A DNA stretch of 50,332 nucleotides from an uncultured Lachnospiraceae bacterium. Lineage in GTDB: Bacteria; Bacillota; Clostridia; Lachnospirales; Lachnospiraceae. The stretch covers positions 1 through 50,332 of the forward strand of contig CAMEDC010000022.1 in NCBI GenBank assembly GCA_945913255.1, written 5' to 3'. Shown piece after piece: positions 8,964-17,600 of this stretch. The notes under the pieces are model-generated. The model made no database searches, had not been told where the DNA came from, and was given only the letters and a program-made list of their open reading frames with translations. The translations under genes and the position numbers were made by a program. Position 1 is the stretch's first letter; every line of letters starts with the position of its first letter.

Positions 8964-10409
8964 CTATCTGTTAGGCTGCTTAATATTCGTTCTCTCTTCG
9001 GTTTTTTCAGGGATTCTTTCCTTATCTTCGGAAAGGCTTGTATCCTCGCTTACCATATCTCTCCAGATTGTTTTCGCCAGATTGAGTTCTTTTACAGATG
9101 CCCGTTCCCTTGCAGTCACATAAGCAATCTGTTCCTTATAGTACTCCCGGAGCTTCTTAATCTCCTCATAGGAATATCCTTCCTCCAAAAGCTGCTTTGA
9201 TAGCTCTTTCCACTGCCCGTGTTCCTCCGAAAAGAAGTTATCCCCATTCTGAAAACTTTTTTCCGCACCTTCTAACGAATCCATCTGCTCTGCAATATCA
9301 AACAGACCTTTGCACCTCTGCTTTGCCCGGTACACCCGGCTTTTGTCTGCAGAGGCTTCTTTTCTTTTATCCGTCAGATTCATCATAGCCGATGCAAGCT
9401 CCTCTACACTGTGTACATCATGCCGGACGAGAAAAAGATACTGCTGCTGAAGCTTTTCCATCTTCTTTATATCATCCCTATACTTCCATACCTGTGAGTA
9501 GGGACGCTTCTTCAGTTTCCCAATCCGGTACAGTTTTGCATAGTAGCGTTTCTGCAATCCGGTAAGTCTAGCTCTCTTATACCTTCTGACATAACACTTC
9601 ACAATCTCCGGCTTAAACTCCTTATTCGACCGGTAAAAAGATATATCTTCCTCCGCAATCCTCTGTCGTATTCTCTCCTCGGTATAATCATCTCCCAAGG
9701 CTCTGCATCTTCTGTACCTGCCCATTCCCGGCGGCTTCACAGCAAGATGTTTTCCCTGCTTGATTTCATATCCCTTATCCCGAAGCAGTTCCATAAACTC
9801 CTCATAGGAGCCAGCCTGCAATATACAGGCATCCAAATCCCTCGCAATCATCTTACCCCAGACAAATCTGCCATCCCGGTAATCATTGTGTTCCCTGTAA
9901 CGATCCCGCTCTTCATCCTTTGAACCTATATCAATGGTGGATAGTCCGTACTCTTCACACAAGCGGTTGGTTATGGGCTGAATATCCCGCTCCCAGTCAC
10001 CCTTCTCATACCGGTACTTTCTGCCATCCACAAAGCTGACACTATTGAATATAATGTGGGCATGAATATGATCCGTATTATCGTGAACACAATAAACTGC
10101 TTCATACTGCCTGCCCAGATATTCCTTCACAAACCTCTGCGTTATCTCATAGGCGGTATCAAGACTGACCTCACCTTCCTTAAAGGAAATGATAAGATGA
10201 TAGCCCTGACGCTTATCCACCTTGCCAAACGCTTTCTTGGTATCCATCATTTGTCTGAAGGCTGTATCCGGCTGACAGTTCATCCCGCCAATCAGTCTCC
10301 CATTCTGCGTCTTCTCCGGATTCATTACATAATCCAAAGACTGTTTTAAGTGCTTGCCATGAAAATGGTTGCCGCAGTCCTTCATATAAAGAATCTTACT
10401 GATTGCCAA
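8964..10409 (-). CDS. MobA/VirD2-type relaxase
   Basis: This nicks the element at oriT and stays attached to the 5' end of the transferred strand. The 481-residue protein has a Tyr near residue 27 in LDYVMNPEKT (probable catalytic Tyr) and the metal-binding HUH signature HDNTDHIHAHI at about 109-119. Both are typical of MOB-P relaxases. Residues 230-480 are basic and helical, as in other relaxase C-terminal regions. I place the start at the TTG at 10409 (reading M-AISKILYMKDCG), preceded by GGTGG and overlapping the mobC stop by 14 bases; upstream codons in frame lie inside mobC and look non-native. Overlap with mobC implies translational coupling. Confidence 0.92.
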   Translation of the reverse strand: MAISKILYMKDCGNHFHGKHLKQSLDYVMNPEKTQNGRLIGGMNCQPDTAFRQMMDTKKAFGKVDKRQGYHLIISFKEGEVSLDTAYEITQRFVKEYLGRQYEAVYCVHDNTDHIHAHIIFNSVSFVDGRKYRYEKGDWERDIQPITNRLCEEYGLSTIDIGSKDEERDRYREHNDYRDGRFVWGKMIARDLDACILQAGSYEEFMELLRDKGYEIKQGKHLAVKPPGMGRYRRCRALGDDYTEERIRQRIAEEDISFYRSNKEFKPEIVKCYVRRYKRARLTGLQKRYYAKLYRIGKLKKRPYSQVWKYRDDIKKMEKLQQQYLFLVRHDVHSVEELASAMMNLTDKRKEASADKSRVYRAKQRCKGLFDIAEQMDSLEGAEKSFQNGDNFFSEEHGQWKELSKQLLEEGYSYEEIKKLREYYKEQIAYVTARERASVKELNLAKTIWRDMVSEDTSLSEDKERIPEKTEERTNIKQPNR

Positions 10410-10728
10410 CGATATCCACCACCTTTGCCACAGCAACATTCAGCTTACGCATATATGCAATAAGCCGTTCCTTATCATCCTTGGAATAAAGCTCTGCATT
10501 GTGGTTGTGGGTAATCTGGTTGATATTGACACCAATCCGGTTCACCTCATTGATTAAATCACGAAGAAGCTGCCGGACCTCCGGATAGTCATTCGGTTTC
10601 TGGGAAATCATAAGCCGAAGATACTGCGACTCTGTCATACCCGCCTGCTTCGCTTTCTCTTCCAAGAGCTTTGCTTCCCTTGAACTAAGGCGAAACTTCT
10701 TTGTTAAACTTAATCCGCTCTCCGACAT
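10396..10728 (-). CDS. mobC: MobC-type relaxosome protein
   Basis: A 110-residue basic protein matching MobC: an N-terminal ribbon-helix-helix-like segment (TKKFRLSSREAKLLEEKAKQ), the motif MTESQYLRLMI, and the typical C-terminal NRIGVNINQITHNHN segment near residues 65-80. MobC binds oriT DNA and helps the relaxase melt the nick region. I choose the ATG at 10728 with AAGGTGAT upstream; an in-frame TTG 21 bases further upstream overlaps the preceding gene's stop. The 3' end overlaps the relaxase gene by 14 bases. The pair is downstream of the candidate oriT. Confidence 0.88.
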   Translation of the reverse strand: MSESGLSLTKKFRLSSREAKLLEEKAKQAGMTESQYLRLMISQKPNDYPEVRQLLRDLINEVNRIGVNINQITHNHNAELYSKDDKERLIAYMRKLNVAVAKVVDIVGNQ

Positions 10729-10732
10729 ATGA

Positions 10733-11269
10733 TCACCTTCCTCTTCCAACTACATTAGGTTGCCTAATATCAGATACCAGTTCTTTGACTGAATTGTCTA
10801 ATCCCTTCTGGTTAAGATTCTGAATAAAATGATTTGCCAGTTCCTCTGCCAGCTTCTCAATTCCGGCTCGATACTTTGTCTGGTCGAATAACTTATCCAG
10901 TATGGCTTCCTCATGCTTCAGACTTTCATACTTGCTCTGCTTATTGGAAAAGTCCACCATATCCTTCGGATTCTGCCTCTCTGCATCCATATCAAGAATC
11001 AGCTCATAATTCCATTCACAAACTGTATCAATCAAATCATCCACGGAGAAATCATCATCCCAGACTATCTCTCCGGGCACATCGTCCAAATCTCCACGAT
11101 ACAGCCTTCCCTCTGCAAAACCCACCACATAGTCATGCCCTTCCATATAGCCAAGAAGCATCTCTGCCTCTTTATCCGTCATGATTATGGAAATCTCATT
11201 GTCCTTTATGAATGCCAGTAACTCTTCCGGCTGCCGAATCTCTGTTATGCTTACATCTCCTGTTCCCAT
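10733..11269 (-). CDS. Hypothetical acidic ICE protein upstream of mobC
   Basis: A 178-residue acidic protein that I do not recognise. It has no signal or membrane segment. Residues 25-90 are rich in Asp/Glu and aromatics (WDDDFSVDDLIDTVCEWNYE), while residues 110-175 look helical. The start is taken as the ATG at 11269. The AGGAGG site lies 13 bases away, a little far; a GTG four codons upstream is too close to that site. It is the first gene downstream of the candidate oriT and ends a few bases before mobC, so it belongs to the mobilization operon. An anti-restriction-like or regulatory role could be guessed from the acidity, but nothing in the sequence proves it. Confidence 0.75.
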   Translation of the reverse strand: MGTGDVSITEIRQPEELLAFIKDNEISIIMTDKEAEMLLGYMEGHDYVVGFAEGRLYRGDLDDVPGEIVWDDDFSVDDLIDTVCEWNYELILDMDAERQNPKDMVDFSNKQSKYESLKHEEAILDKLFDQTKYRAGIEKLAEELANHFIQNLNQKGLDNSVKELVSDIRQPNVVGRGR

Positions 11270-11324
11270 TGCTGTAACCACACCTCCTTATCTGTGTTTT
11301 GAGAAACTTTTCAGGAGCCTTTAG

Positions 11325-11420
11325 AGTCCAGAGCAAAGCCCTGTCCTCTGCCAGATACGCACTTTGTGACCACAAGTCACTTCGTGCAACTGGTTAGGGG
11401 AAAAATCCCCTAAAACCCCT
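11325..11420. other. Candidate origin of transfer (oriT) region
   Basis: This non-coding stretch directly precedes the mobilization genes and is dense in inverted repeats. On the minus strand GTGAC-TTGTG-GTCAC lies next to TTGTG/CACAA near 11363-11378. An imperfect CAGAGC-AAA-GCCCTG repeat lies near 11332-11347. A perfect 8-bp palindrome (TTAGGGGA, 4-base loop, TCCCCTAA) is at 11394-11413. Such a cluster beside mobC and the relaxase gene is where a MOB-P oriT is expected. I cannot point to the nick site, so this is inference from context and structure. Confidence 0.5.
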
Positions 11421-11431
11421 GATATAATATA

Positions 11432-11645
11432 GGTGCTCCACTTTTTGGAGCCATTTTTGAAAAGGTACTCCACTTTTTGGAGCCACTTTCTGAAAGTAGC
11501 TCCACTTTTTGACTCCCTTTTCAATACTAATATGGATACTTTATAAAACCTGAAAAGCAGGTGCTCCACTTTTTGGAGCCATTTCTTAAAAAGTACTCCA
11601 CTTTTTGGAGCCATTTTCTGAAAGGTGCTCCACTTTTTGACTCCC
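11432..11645. repeat. Two 86-bp modules of 32-bp hairpin repeats
   Basis: The core CTCCACTTTTTGGAGCCA recurs with a 32-base period. Two modules of identical length (11432-11517 and 11560-11645) each contain two complete units and a third ending in TTTTTGACTCCC. Each complete core is itself a small palindrome (CTCCA, loop CTTTT, TGGAG). The two modules are separated by 42 unrelated bases. The second module overlaps the 3' end of the toprim gene and encodes its last 19 or so residues. The block lies next to the candidate oriT, so iteron-like protein binding, transcription control or recombination remnants are possible roles. Confidence 0.85.
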
Positions 11646-12587
11646 TATTAAATCTGTCTTCGCAGCTACAAGCCATTCATTGTAATCCTTATATCCGGCA
11701 GGAGGAGGGCAATCCTCCACATCATATCCCAAACCATAATACTTCTCCGTAAGCTGCAAGGCTGCCTTTCTCCCCGGCTCATCACCATCCAGACAAAACT
11801 TAATGGAAGTAATCTGAGGATGCTCCTTTAGGAAAGTAGTAAGAGGTGCATCTGCAAGCATTCCAAGAGCCAGCTTGTTGGTCTCATAATCTGAGAAAAT
11901 ATCCACATAACTCATCAGGTCTATCGCCCCTTCAAAGACAACCAGTTCCGAACTATCATCGTTAGGAACATTAAAGCCATACTCCTTATCATTGCCTGCC
12001 ACATCACACTTAAAAGGCTTTCCTTCCCTGTCGAACACACCTCTCATACTTGCAAACTTCGTAACACCGTCTTTGTTATTACCCTTAAAAACAATGTTGT
12101 GGTAATGCCTGCTCTCATAAATAAGCCCCTGCGAAATAAAGTAGTCGATAACACTTTTACTAATGCCCCGCTCCTGATTCAGATACGAATAAAGGAAACA
12201 GTTATCCGGTGCCGGTACTGGCAGCTCAAACTTTTTGGGTTCCGGCTTTTTGCCCGGTTCCACCTGATACTTTAGAGGAGGTTTTCTATCCTTCTCTTCA
12301 ATTCTCCGGTATCCCGCAAAATCCAGAAGCCACCATACAGCCTCTTTTACTTCCATTCCACAAAACACCCTTAGAAAATCTATCTGGGACCCGCCATTCT
12401 CACCCTTATCGTACTGCCTTGACCACCGAAACCAGTGGCTCTTATCATATATCCGGATAGAGTCCATTTCCTTGAGTGTATGATAATGCCCCACTTTCTT
12501 TACCGTATAACCAAGATAAGAGGCAACAGCGGTCAAATCCACGCTTTTTGCAATGGCTAATTCTGCTTCCGTAAATCTATCCTCCAT
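11586..12587 (-). CDS. DUF3991/toprim domain protein
   Basis: A 333-residue protein. Residues 1-110 match the DUF3991-type zinc-free primase-like N-terminal region (VASYLGYTVKKVGHYHTLKE, then GGSQIDFLRVF). Residues 195-310 form a toprim fold with the acidic motifs VVFEGAIDLMS and FCLDGDEPGRKAA. Toprim proteins of this kind on conjugative elements are thought to prime or process transferred DNA, but the exact role is not established. It starts two bases after the JAB protein gene. The natural end seems to be near KDYNEWLVAAK; the last 19 or so residues are encoded by the 32-bp repeats, so the C-terminus was probably altered by the arrival or expansion of the repeats. Confidence 0.85.
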   Translation of the reverse strand: MEDRFTEAELAIAKSVDLTAVASYLGYTVKKVGHYHTLKEMDSIRIYDKSHWFRWSRQYDKGENGGSQIDFLRVFCGMEVKEAVWWLLDFAGYRRIEEKDRKPPLKYQVEPGKKPEPKKFELPVPAPDNCFLYSYLNQERGISKSVIDYFISQGLIYESRHYHNIVFKGNNKDGVTKFASMRGVFDREGKPFKCDVAGNDKEYGFNVPNDDSSELVVFEGAIDLMSYVDIFSDYETNKLALGMLADAPLTTFLKEHPQITSIKFCLDGDEPGRKAALQLTEKYYGLGYDVEDCPPPAGYKDYNEWLVAAKTDLIGSQKVEHLSENGSKKWSTF

Positions 12588-12589
12588 CG

Positions 12590-13153
12590 CTACCTTCCTT
12601 TCTCCCGTTCTGCCACAAGACTGTTGGTAAAACTGAAATTCCTGTAATCACTTGTATAGGATATCTTTGGATTATCCATAAGTCCTTTTTCCTTAAAGCT
12701 GAAAAATTCCTTATTATCGCCTCCTACTATCAGATGATCCACCAGCCGGATACCCACCATCTCGCATACGGAATTCATACGGTCGGTTATCATCGTATCT
12801 TCTTTACTCGGAAACAGATTACCGCTTGGATGCGAATGAATGAGCATAATACTCGCTGCATTTGACAAAATGCTTGCCTTGAGTATTTCCCTCGGATGCA
12901 CCAATGCTTCATTTAGTGCACCAATACTAGCAAAGGTAACATTAATCGGTTTCAGGTCTGATTGCAGATTGACTACACAGACAACCTCCCTGTCCATTTC
13001 ACAGAGAAGATCTCCGATAGTGGCTGCTGCTTCGTAGGGATTCTGTAAAGGAAGCTCCGAATATAACGGAGCCTCCTTCACAAGCTTTACTCTAACCACA
13101 TCAAGCTTAAAGGCTTCTTCTGCTTCCATCTGAGGTTTCTTTTCGATTCCCAT
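12590..13153 (-). CDS. RadC-like JAB domain protein
   Basis: A 187-residue protein of the RadC/JAB (MPN+) family. The metal-binding signature HSHPSG at residues 106-111, followed by the acidic SKEDT near 116-120, is intact, as is the RadC-like LVDHLIVGG segment near 138-146. The N-terminal helix-hairpin-helix region of full-length RadC is absent, which is usual for copies on mobile elements. The role on such elements is uncertain; a link to DNA repair or anti-restriction has been suggested for the family. I choose the third ATG (13153), nine bases after AGGAGG. The gene overlaps the 3' end of the 47-residue ORF by 47 bases, so translation may be coupled. Confidence 0.85.
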   Translation of the reverse strand: MGIEKKPQMEAEEAFKLDVVRVKLVKEAPLYSELPLQNPYEAAATIGDLLCEMDREVVCVVNLQSDLKPINVTFASIGALNEALVHPREILKASILSNAASIMLIHSHPSGNLFPSKEDTMITDRMNSVCEMVGIRLVDHLIVGGDNKEFFSFKEKGLMDNPKISYTSDYRNFSFTNSLVAEREKGR

Positions 13154-13250
13154 TCGCATCATCCTCCTTTAGCTCAATCTGTAAAATAAAGTCCCCTTCC
13201 CAGGCATTCATAAGAGCAATCAGTTCCTGCACGGTCATCTCCTGCTCCAT
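13107..13250 (-). CDS. Small ICE protein, 47 residues
   Basis: A short acidic open frame starting MEQEMTVQELIALMNAW at an ATG seven bases after a strong AGGAGG site. The first half is amphipathic helix; the last half is basic and overlaps the start of the JAB gene in another frame. It sits between the DUF5688 gene (11 bases upstream) and the JAB gene, in the same transcript. The good ribosome-binding site and tight spacing support it being expressed, either as a small protein or as a coupling ORF. I do not recognise the family. Confidence 0.6.
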   Translation of the reverse strand: MEQEMTVQELIALMNAWEGDFILQIELKEDDANGNRKETSDGSRRSL

Positions 13251-13260
13251 AGTCTGCCTC

Positions 13261-14256
13261 CTATCTGGACTTTCCGTTGTCATAAATAAGCTGCGCCTCT
13301 GCAACCATGCCATCCAGTCTCTTATTCGGAGTATCCGTTGCAAGTGTAAGTCTTCTTGCATCCTTATCATAGTGATATACCTGATTGGATAATCTGTCTT
13401 CCAAGGCAACCTGTCCCATGTTGATTTCGCTCACCATTTCCGCAAGCTCATAAGGGTCTCCAACGTTTGTAGATACTGCGATGCACTCATGCACGGATGA
13501 AGGCAGAATATAGAGGTCTGTTTCAAGCTTCATAGCCAGCTTATGGAGATTATCTTCATAAAGCATGGAACCAGCTCCATTAATCCCCCTATCGTTACTG
13601 ATTACCCACATCATCTTATCTTCCGGCATCTCACCGATCATCATGTCCGCAACCTCAGCAGGCATACCGTCACTGACAAACATTTCACGAATAACATCGT
13701 TCATGGATTTGACGGTCGGTGGGAAAATACGCCTTGTGTTTTCCACAGCACACTTAAACAACTGCTCTTCATTCATGCCAAGCTGTTCCGCAAGATTATT
13801 ACGAATCGCCGAACTCTGGATTCCATTCTCATCCACCTTTACCACCCAGCGGTAAATAATGGACAAATCCTGAAACTCTCTGTGTGGCATATCCCTGAGC
13901 ATATCTTCATTCTGCAGTGTGTTAATAACCTGAAAGACAATGTTATCCTTTGCACCTTCAAGATTCACATCCCCTACCTCGGGCATTTCCTTGAATGCCA
14001 TATCCATTCTTCTGGCAGCACTCTGTAACACCTCCTGAAGATTCTCTGTCTCAAGATAGTGTTCATACATGTGATTGATATACAGTGTGGGAGATACGCT
14101 TCTTCCTGCTCCGCTTCCCACTAATGTGATACCATCCAGAACCTTGTTTACCTTATTGACAGGCTCAACACGAAGTCTCATTCCCTGATACTGCTCCGGC
14201 ATATAATCCATAAACTTCTCAGCCACGACTTCCTTAAAAATCTCGTAATTCATCAT
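13261..14256 (-). CDS. DUF5688 family protein
   Basis: A 331-residue soluble protein that matches the DUF5688 family common on Lachnospiraceae and other clostridial conjugative elements. Features are the start MNYEIFKEVV, then YQGMRLRVEPVNKVN near residue 25, a central INTLQNEDMLRDMPHREFQDL segment, and the late GINGAGSMLYEDNLHKLA and PSSVHECIAVS segments. The mid-region GAGSMLY/PSSVHE pattern resembles a peptidase-like fold, but no catalytic assignment is safe. The ribosome-binding site is AAGGAGGA. It shares a 14-base upstream element (TTAGATTAAGGAGG) with parM. The function is unknown. Confidence 0.75.
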   Translation of the reverse strand: MMNYEIFKEVVAEKFMDYMPEQYQGMRLRVEPVNKVNKVLDGITLVGSGAGRSVSPTLYINHMYEHYLETENLQEVLQSAARRMDMAFKEMPEVGDVNLEGAKDNIVFQVINTLQNEDMLRDMPHREFQDLSIIYRWVVKVDENGIQSSAIRNNLAEQLGMNEEQLFKCAVENTRRIFPPTVKSMNDVIREMFVSDGMPAEVADMMIGEMPEDKMMWVISNDRGINGAGSMLYEDNLHKLAMKLETDLYILPSSVHECIAVSTNVGDPYELAEMVSEINMGQVALEDRLSNQVYHYDKDARRLTLATDTPNKRLDGMVAEAQLIYDNGKSR

Positions 14257-14324
14257 ATAAAATGTCCTCCTTAATCTAAATTGTCAGTTTCATAACCGGG
14301 ACCATCATCCAAATGGATAATTGC

Positions 14325-14567
14325 TTATTGGGACTGTTTACCTTCTATAAAAGGACACTCCCTGCAAGGTACAGAACACAATACCTCCAATGGTACACAC
14401 AGCACCTCTGCAATTCTTTCCAGCTTATCAAGATCCGGAAATCCTTCGTCACGCTCAAATCCTGAAATAATGGCTTCGCTATTACTTCCAAATCCGCATA
14501 GTCTTCCTAATTCCGCCCTTGAATATCCTCGCCTGTCCCGGTATTCCTTTATCTTTTCTCCAACCAA
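14325..14567 (-). CDS. XRE-family helix-turn-helix regulator
   Basis: An 80-residue protein with a Cro/CI-type helix-turn-helix at residues 5-60 (IKEYRDRRGYSRAELGRLCGF, then NSEAIISGFERDEGFPDLDKL) and a short Cys-containing tail (CSVPCRECPF). It probably binds DNA as a dimer and regulates the element. The start is a TTG about seven bases after GGAGGG. An intrinsic terminator lies immediately upstream, ending about 14 bases before the start codon, so expression may depend on read-through or a promoter within the adhesin gene. The CxxxCxxC-like tail could bind metal, which is speculative. Confidence 0.85.
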   Translation of the reverse strand: MVGEKIKEYRDRRGYSRAELGRLCGFGSNSEAIISGFERDEGFPDLDKLERIAEVLCVPLEVLCSVPCRECPFIEGKQSQ

Positions 14568-14580
14568 AGCTATCCCTCCA

Positions 14581-14619
14581 AAAAAATTAGAGGTGTAAGC
14601 TATTACGGCCTACACCTCT
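14581..14619 (-). terminator. Intrinsic terminator between adhesin and XRE gene
   Basis: A perfect 9-bp stem (AGAGGTGTA with TACACCTCT) around a 13-base loop is followed by AA and six T on the minus strand. It ends the adhesin transcript 12 bases after its stop codon and lies right in front of the XRE ribosome-binding site. Confidence 0.85.
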
Positions 14620-14630
14620 TTGAAAATACA

Positions 14631-17600
14631 TTATTCAGTTACTTCATCCTCTTCCTTCTTTTTCCAGAAGAAAGCACCTGCTCCTGCTAACATTGCAGCC
14701 AGACCAAGTCCGGCAAAAAGCCAAGGATTGAAGGTATCCCCGGTCTGTGGAAGCTTCGGTTCTGTAGGCTTGTTAGTAATATTCAGTGTATAAGTCACAA
14801 CCTCAGGGGCTGCGTCGTCATACTGTAATACCACCTCGTGAACAGTCTCATCAAGGATATACCCTTCTGCAGCCTTATTCTCGACCACATAATACTTGAT
14901 ATCCTCCACGAACTCGCCATCCTTGAATACACCAATCGGAAGCTCTCCGGATTCCGAATGACCGTTCTTGTCAGTCACAAGTTTTTCAATCACATTACCA
15001 TCTTTGTCACGGATTTCAAACTCTACTCCGGCAATACCCTTCTTGGTATACTCGTCAGTCTTATCAATGATAATCTTTCCGTTCACAAGTTCATCCTTCA
15101 TGGATACCTTCTGAATTTCCTTTGTCTCAGTCACCTCAAACTCCACATCATTTGCAATTCTGTATCCATAAGGGGCAATCTCTTCCCTTAAGATATACTT
15201 GCCAACAGGAATTCTGTCGATGACATGAACTGTTCCATCGGACTCCCAGCTGTAAACCACATTTCCATTAGCATCAATAATGGAAAGCTTTGCTCCCTTA
15301 AGCTCATGCTCTCCGGTAATATCAGTCTTGGAAATTTCAAGCTTGGTAGGATAGTTTTCAAATTCTGCCTCAAATTCAATCACTTCCACATCATCACCCT
15401 GATAAGAAGCATCTACATCAAAGCATTTATCAGACTTCACATATCCTGCAGGAGCTTCCATTTCCTTCACATAGTACTGTCCAAGAGGAAGGTCTGAAAT
15501 AAAGGTTACTGTTCCGTCAGCTCCTGTTACTGCTTTCTCAATGAAAGTATCAGCTGCTACAATCAGTCTGCCATCAGCATCGAAAATATCTTCCTTTGCA
15601 TATAAGCCGAATACTGCTCCCTCAAGAGCCTTCTTCGTCTCAGCATCATTCTTGATAACAGTAATCTGTACCTTCTGTCTCTCATTGGTTACATCCATAC
15701 CTGCATATACCACTTTGGTATTCTGGTCGATATAGGAAAGATCTGCTTCGATTGGTGTACTGTCAAGTACAAATCCCTCAATAGTTGCAGTCTCAACAAG
15801 GTAGTACTTGCCAAGTGGCAAATCACTAATCATTGCAATTCCTTTGTCATTTGTAACAATGGTTGCCACAAGCTCATCAGCCTCATAATATACAGTGTCA
15901 AGACCATCCGGACTTACAATGTTCTCTCTTGCATAAACCTCAAAGGTAACGCCTGCAAGAGATTTCTTGAAGTAATCGAATACAAAGTCATACCACTTAC
16001 CTTTTACAAGGTTAATGTCTGTCAGGAACTCTCCATCCTTGTTGATGATGATTGACCCGGTAGGAACCTCATCCTTCATAACAACGCTCTGGATTTCCTC
16101 CGTATCCTCTACAGTGAAGGTTACATCCGATGCCTTAAGGTATCCGTAAGGAGCAAATTCCTCACGAAGCACATAAGATTCACCTACTACAAGCTTCTTA
16201 ATCACATGCGCTTCCCCTGCCTTGGATGTCCAGGTATCAACAACATTTCCGTCCTTATCAAGAACAGTCAGTGTTGCACCGGAAAGCTCTGCACCACTTG
16301 TAATATCTTCCTTTGTAAACTCAAAAGTTGTAGGCATATTGTGGAAGTTTGCTATAATTGTTGCATACTTCACTTCCTGCCCCTGATACTCTGCATCAAA
16401 TTCGATCACATCATCGCATGATACATAGCCTGCAGGTGCCTTGATTTCTTTCGCATAGTAATGACCCAGAGGATAATCCTTTACGAACTGGATATCACCG
16501 TTTGCATCAGATACTGCTAACTCAAGTAAAGTATCTTTCTCTACGATTACCTTACCATCCACATTTACAATATCCTCCGCTGCATATAAGCCAAACTCAG
16601 CACCGGAAACCGGTAAACCGGTCTCTCCATCCAGTTTTGCTAAGGATAAATCAACCTTCTGTCTGTCATTTGCGAATGTCAGACTTTCCCTGATAACAGG
16701 AGTCTTATCATCCACATATACGAAAGTTACATACTGCTCTTCTTTGTTCAGTACATACCCGTAAGGAGCTTCCACTTCTACTACTCTGTACTTACCAAGA
16801 GGAAGGTCTGAAACTTTTGCTTTGCCATCCTCACCGGTTACAACAGTTGCAACCCGTTCACCTTCTGCATAATACTTGTTTCGATTTCCGTTCTCATCTG
16901 TCTGCATGTCTGCTGTGTAAATATCCTCAGCTGCATAGATTTCAAATTTAGCACCGGCAAGGGAACCTTCTCTATAAACAAATTCCTTATCTTCAGAATC
17001 TGCAAATAAACCGCCCTTATATGCATCCAGTACCTCGCCCTTCTTCTCAATTACAAGCTCACCAACAGCAGGAGCATCTTCATACTCTACTGTGATAATT
17101 GCTTCGTAAGTGTCAGGGTCCACTTCGTAGAAGGTATCGGTATCCACCTTTACCTCCACATAATTCTGATTGAGCACATAACCAAATGGTGCTGCCACCT
17201 CTTCAATACGGTAATTACCAATAGGTAAAACATCAGGCAATATCAAATCTCCATCTACATCAGTAAAGAATGAAGTATGGACTTTCTTGGACGGGTAAGT
17301 GGTAATCATCTCCACATACTTATTGGTGTCCATATTGAAAATCTTAAACTCTGTGTTAGGAATAAGAACCGTCATTTTGGTATCTGCATCCTTCTTAATC
17401 ACACGAAGCTTTGCTGTAAACTCTCTGTCCACAAACACTCTCCAGACCTGCGGCTCTGTCGGATGATTCTCCGTAACATGAACCTCAAATGGCTTGATTG
17501 TCTCCATGTTATGAGGAGTTACTGTCTCAATTACCACATAAGTTCCATAAGGGATAGGAATGGTTACCAGATGTCCCTTTTCATCTGTGAAAAGCTGTGT

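Noticed and set aside
11321..11614. A 97-codon open frame on the minus strand through the 32-bp repeats
   Set aside because: It is a translation of the repeats and the oriT-like region, has no ribosome-binding site and no protein-like composition; the DNA repeats explain it.
11432..11645. CRISPR-like repeat array
   Set aside because: The 32-base period has no unique spacers; the bases between cores are also repeated, the copies are palindromic and there are no cas genes.
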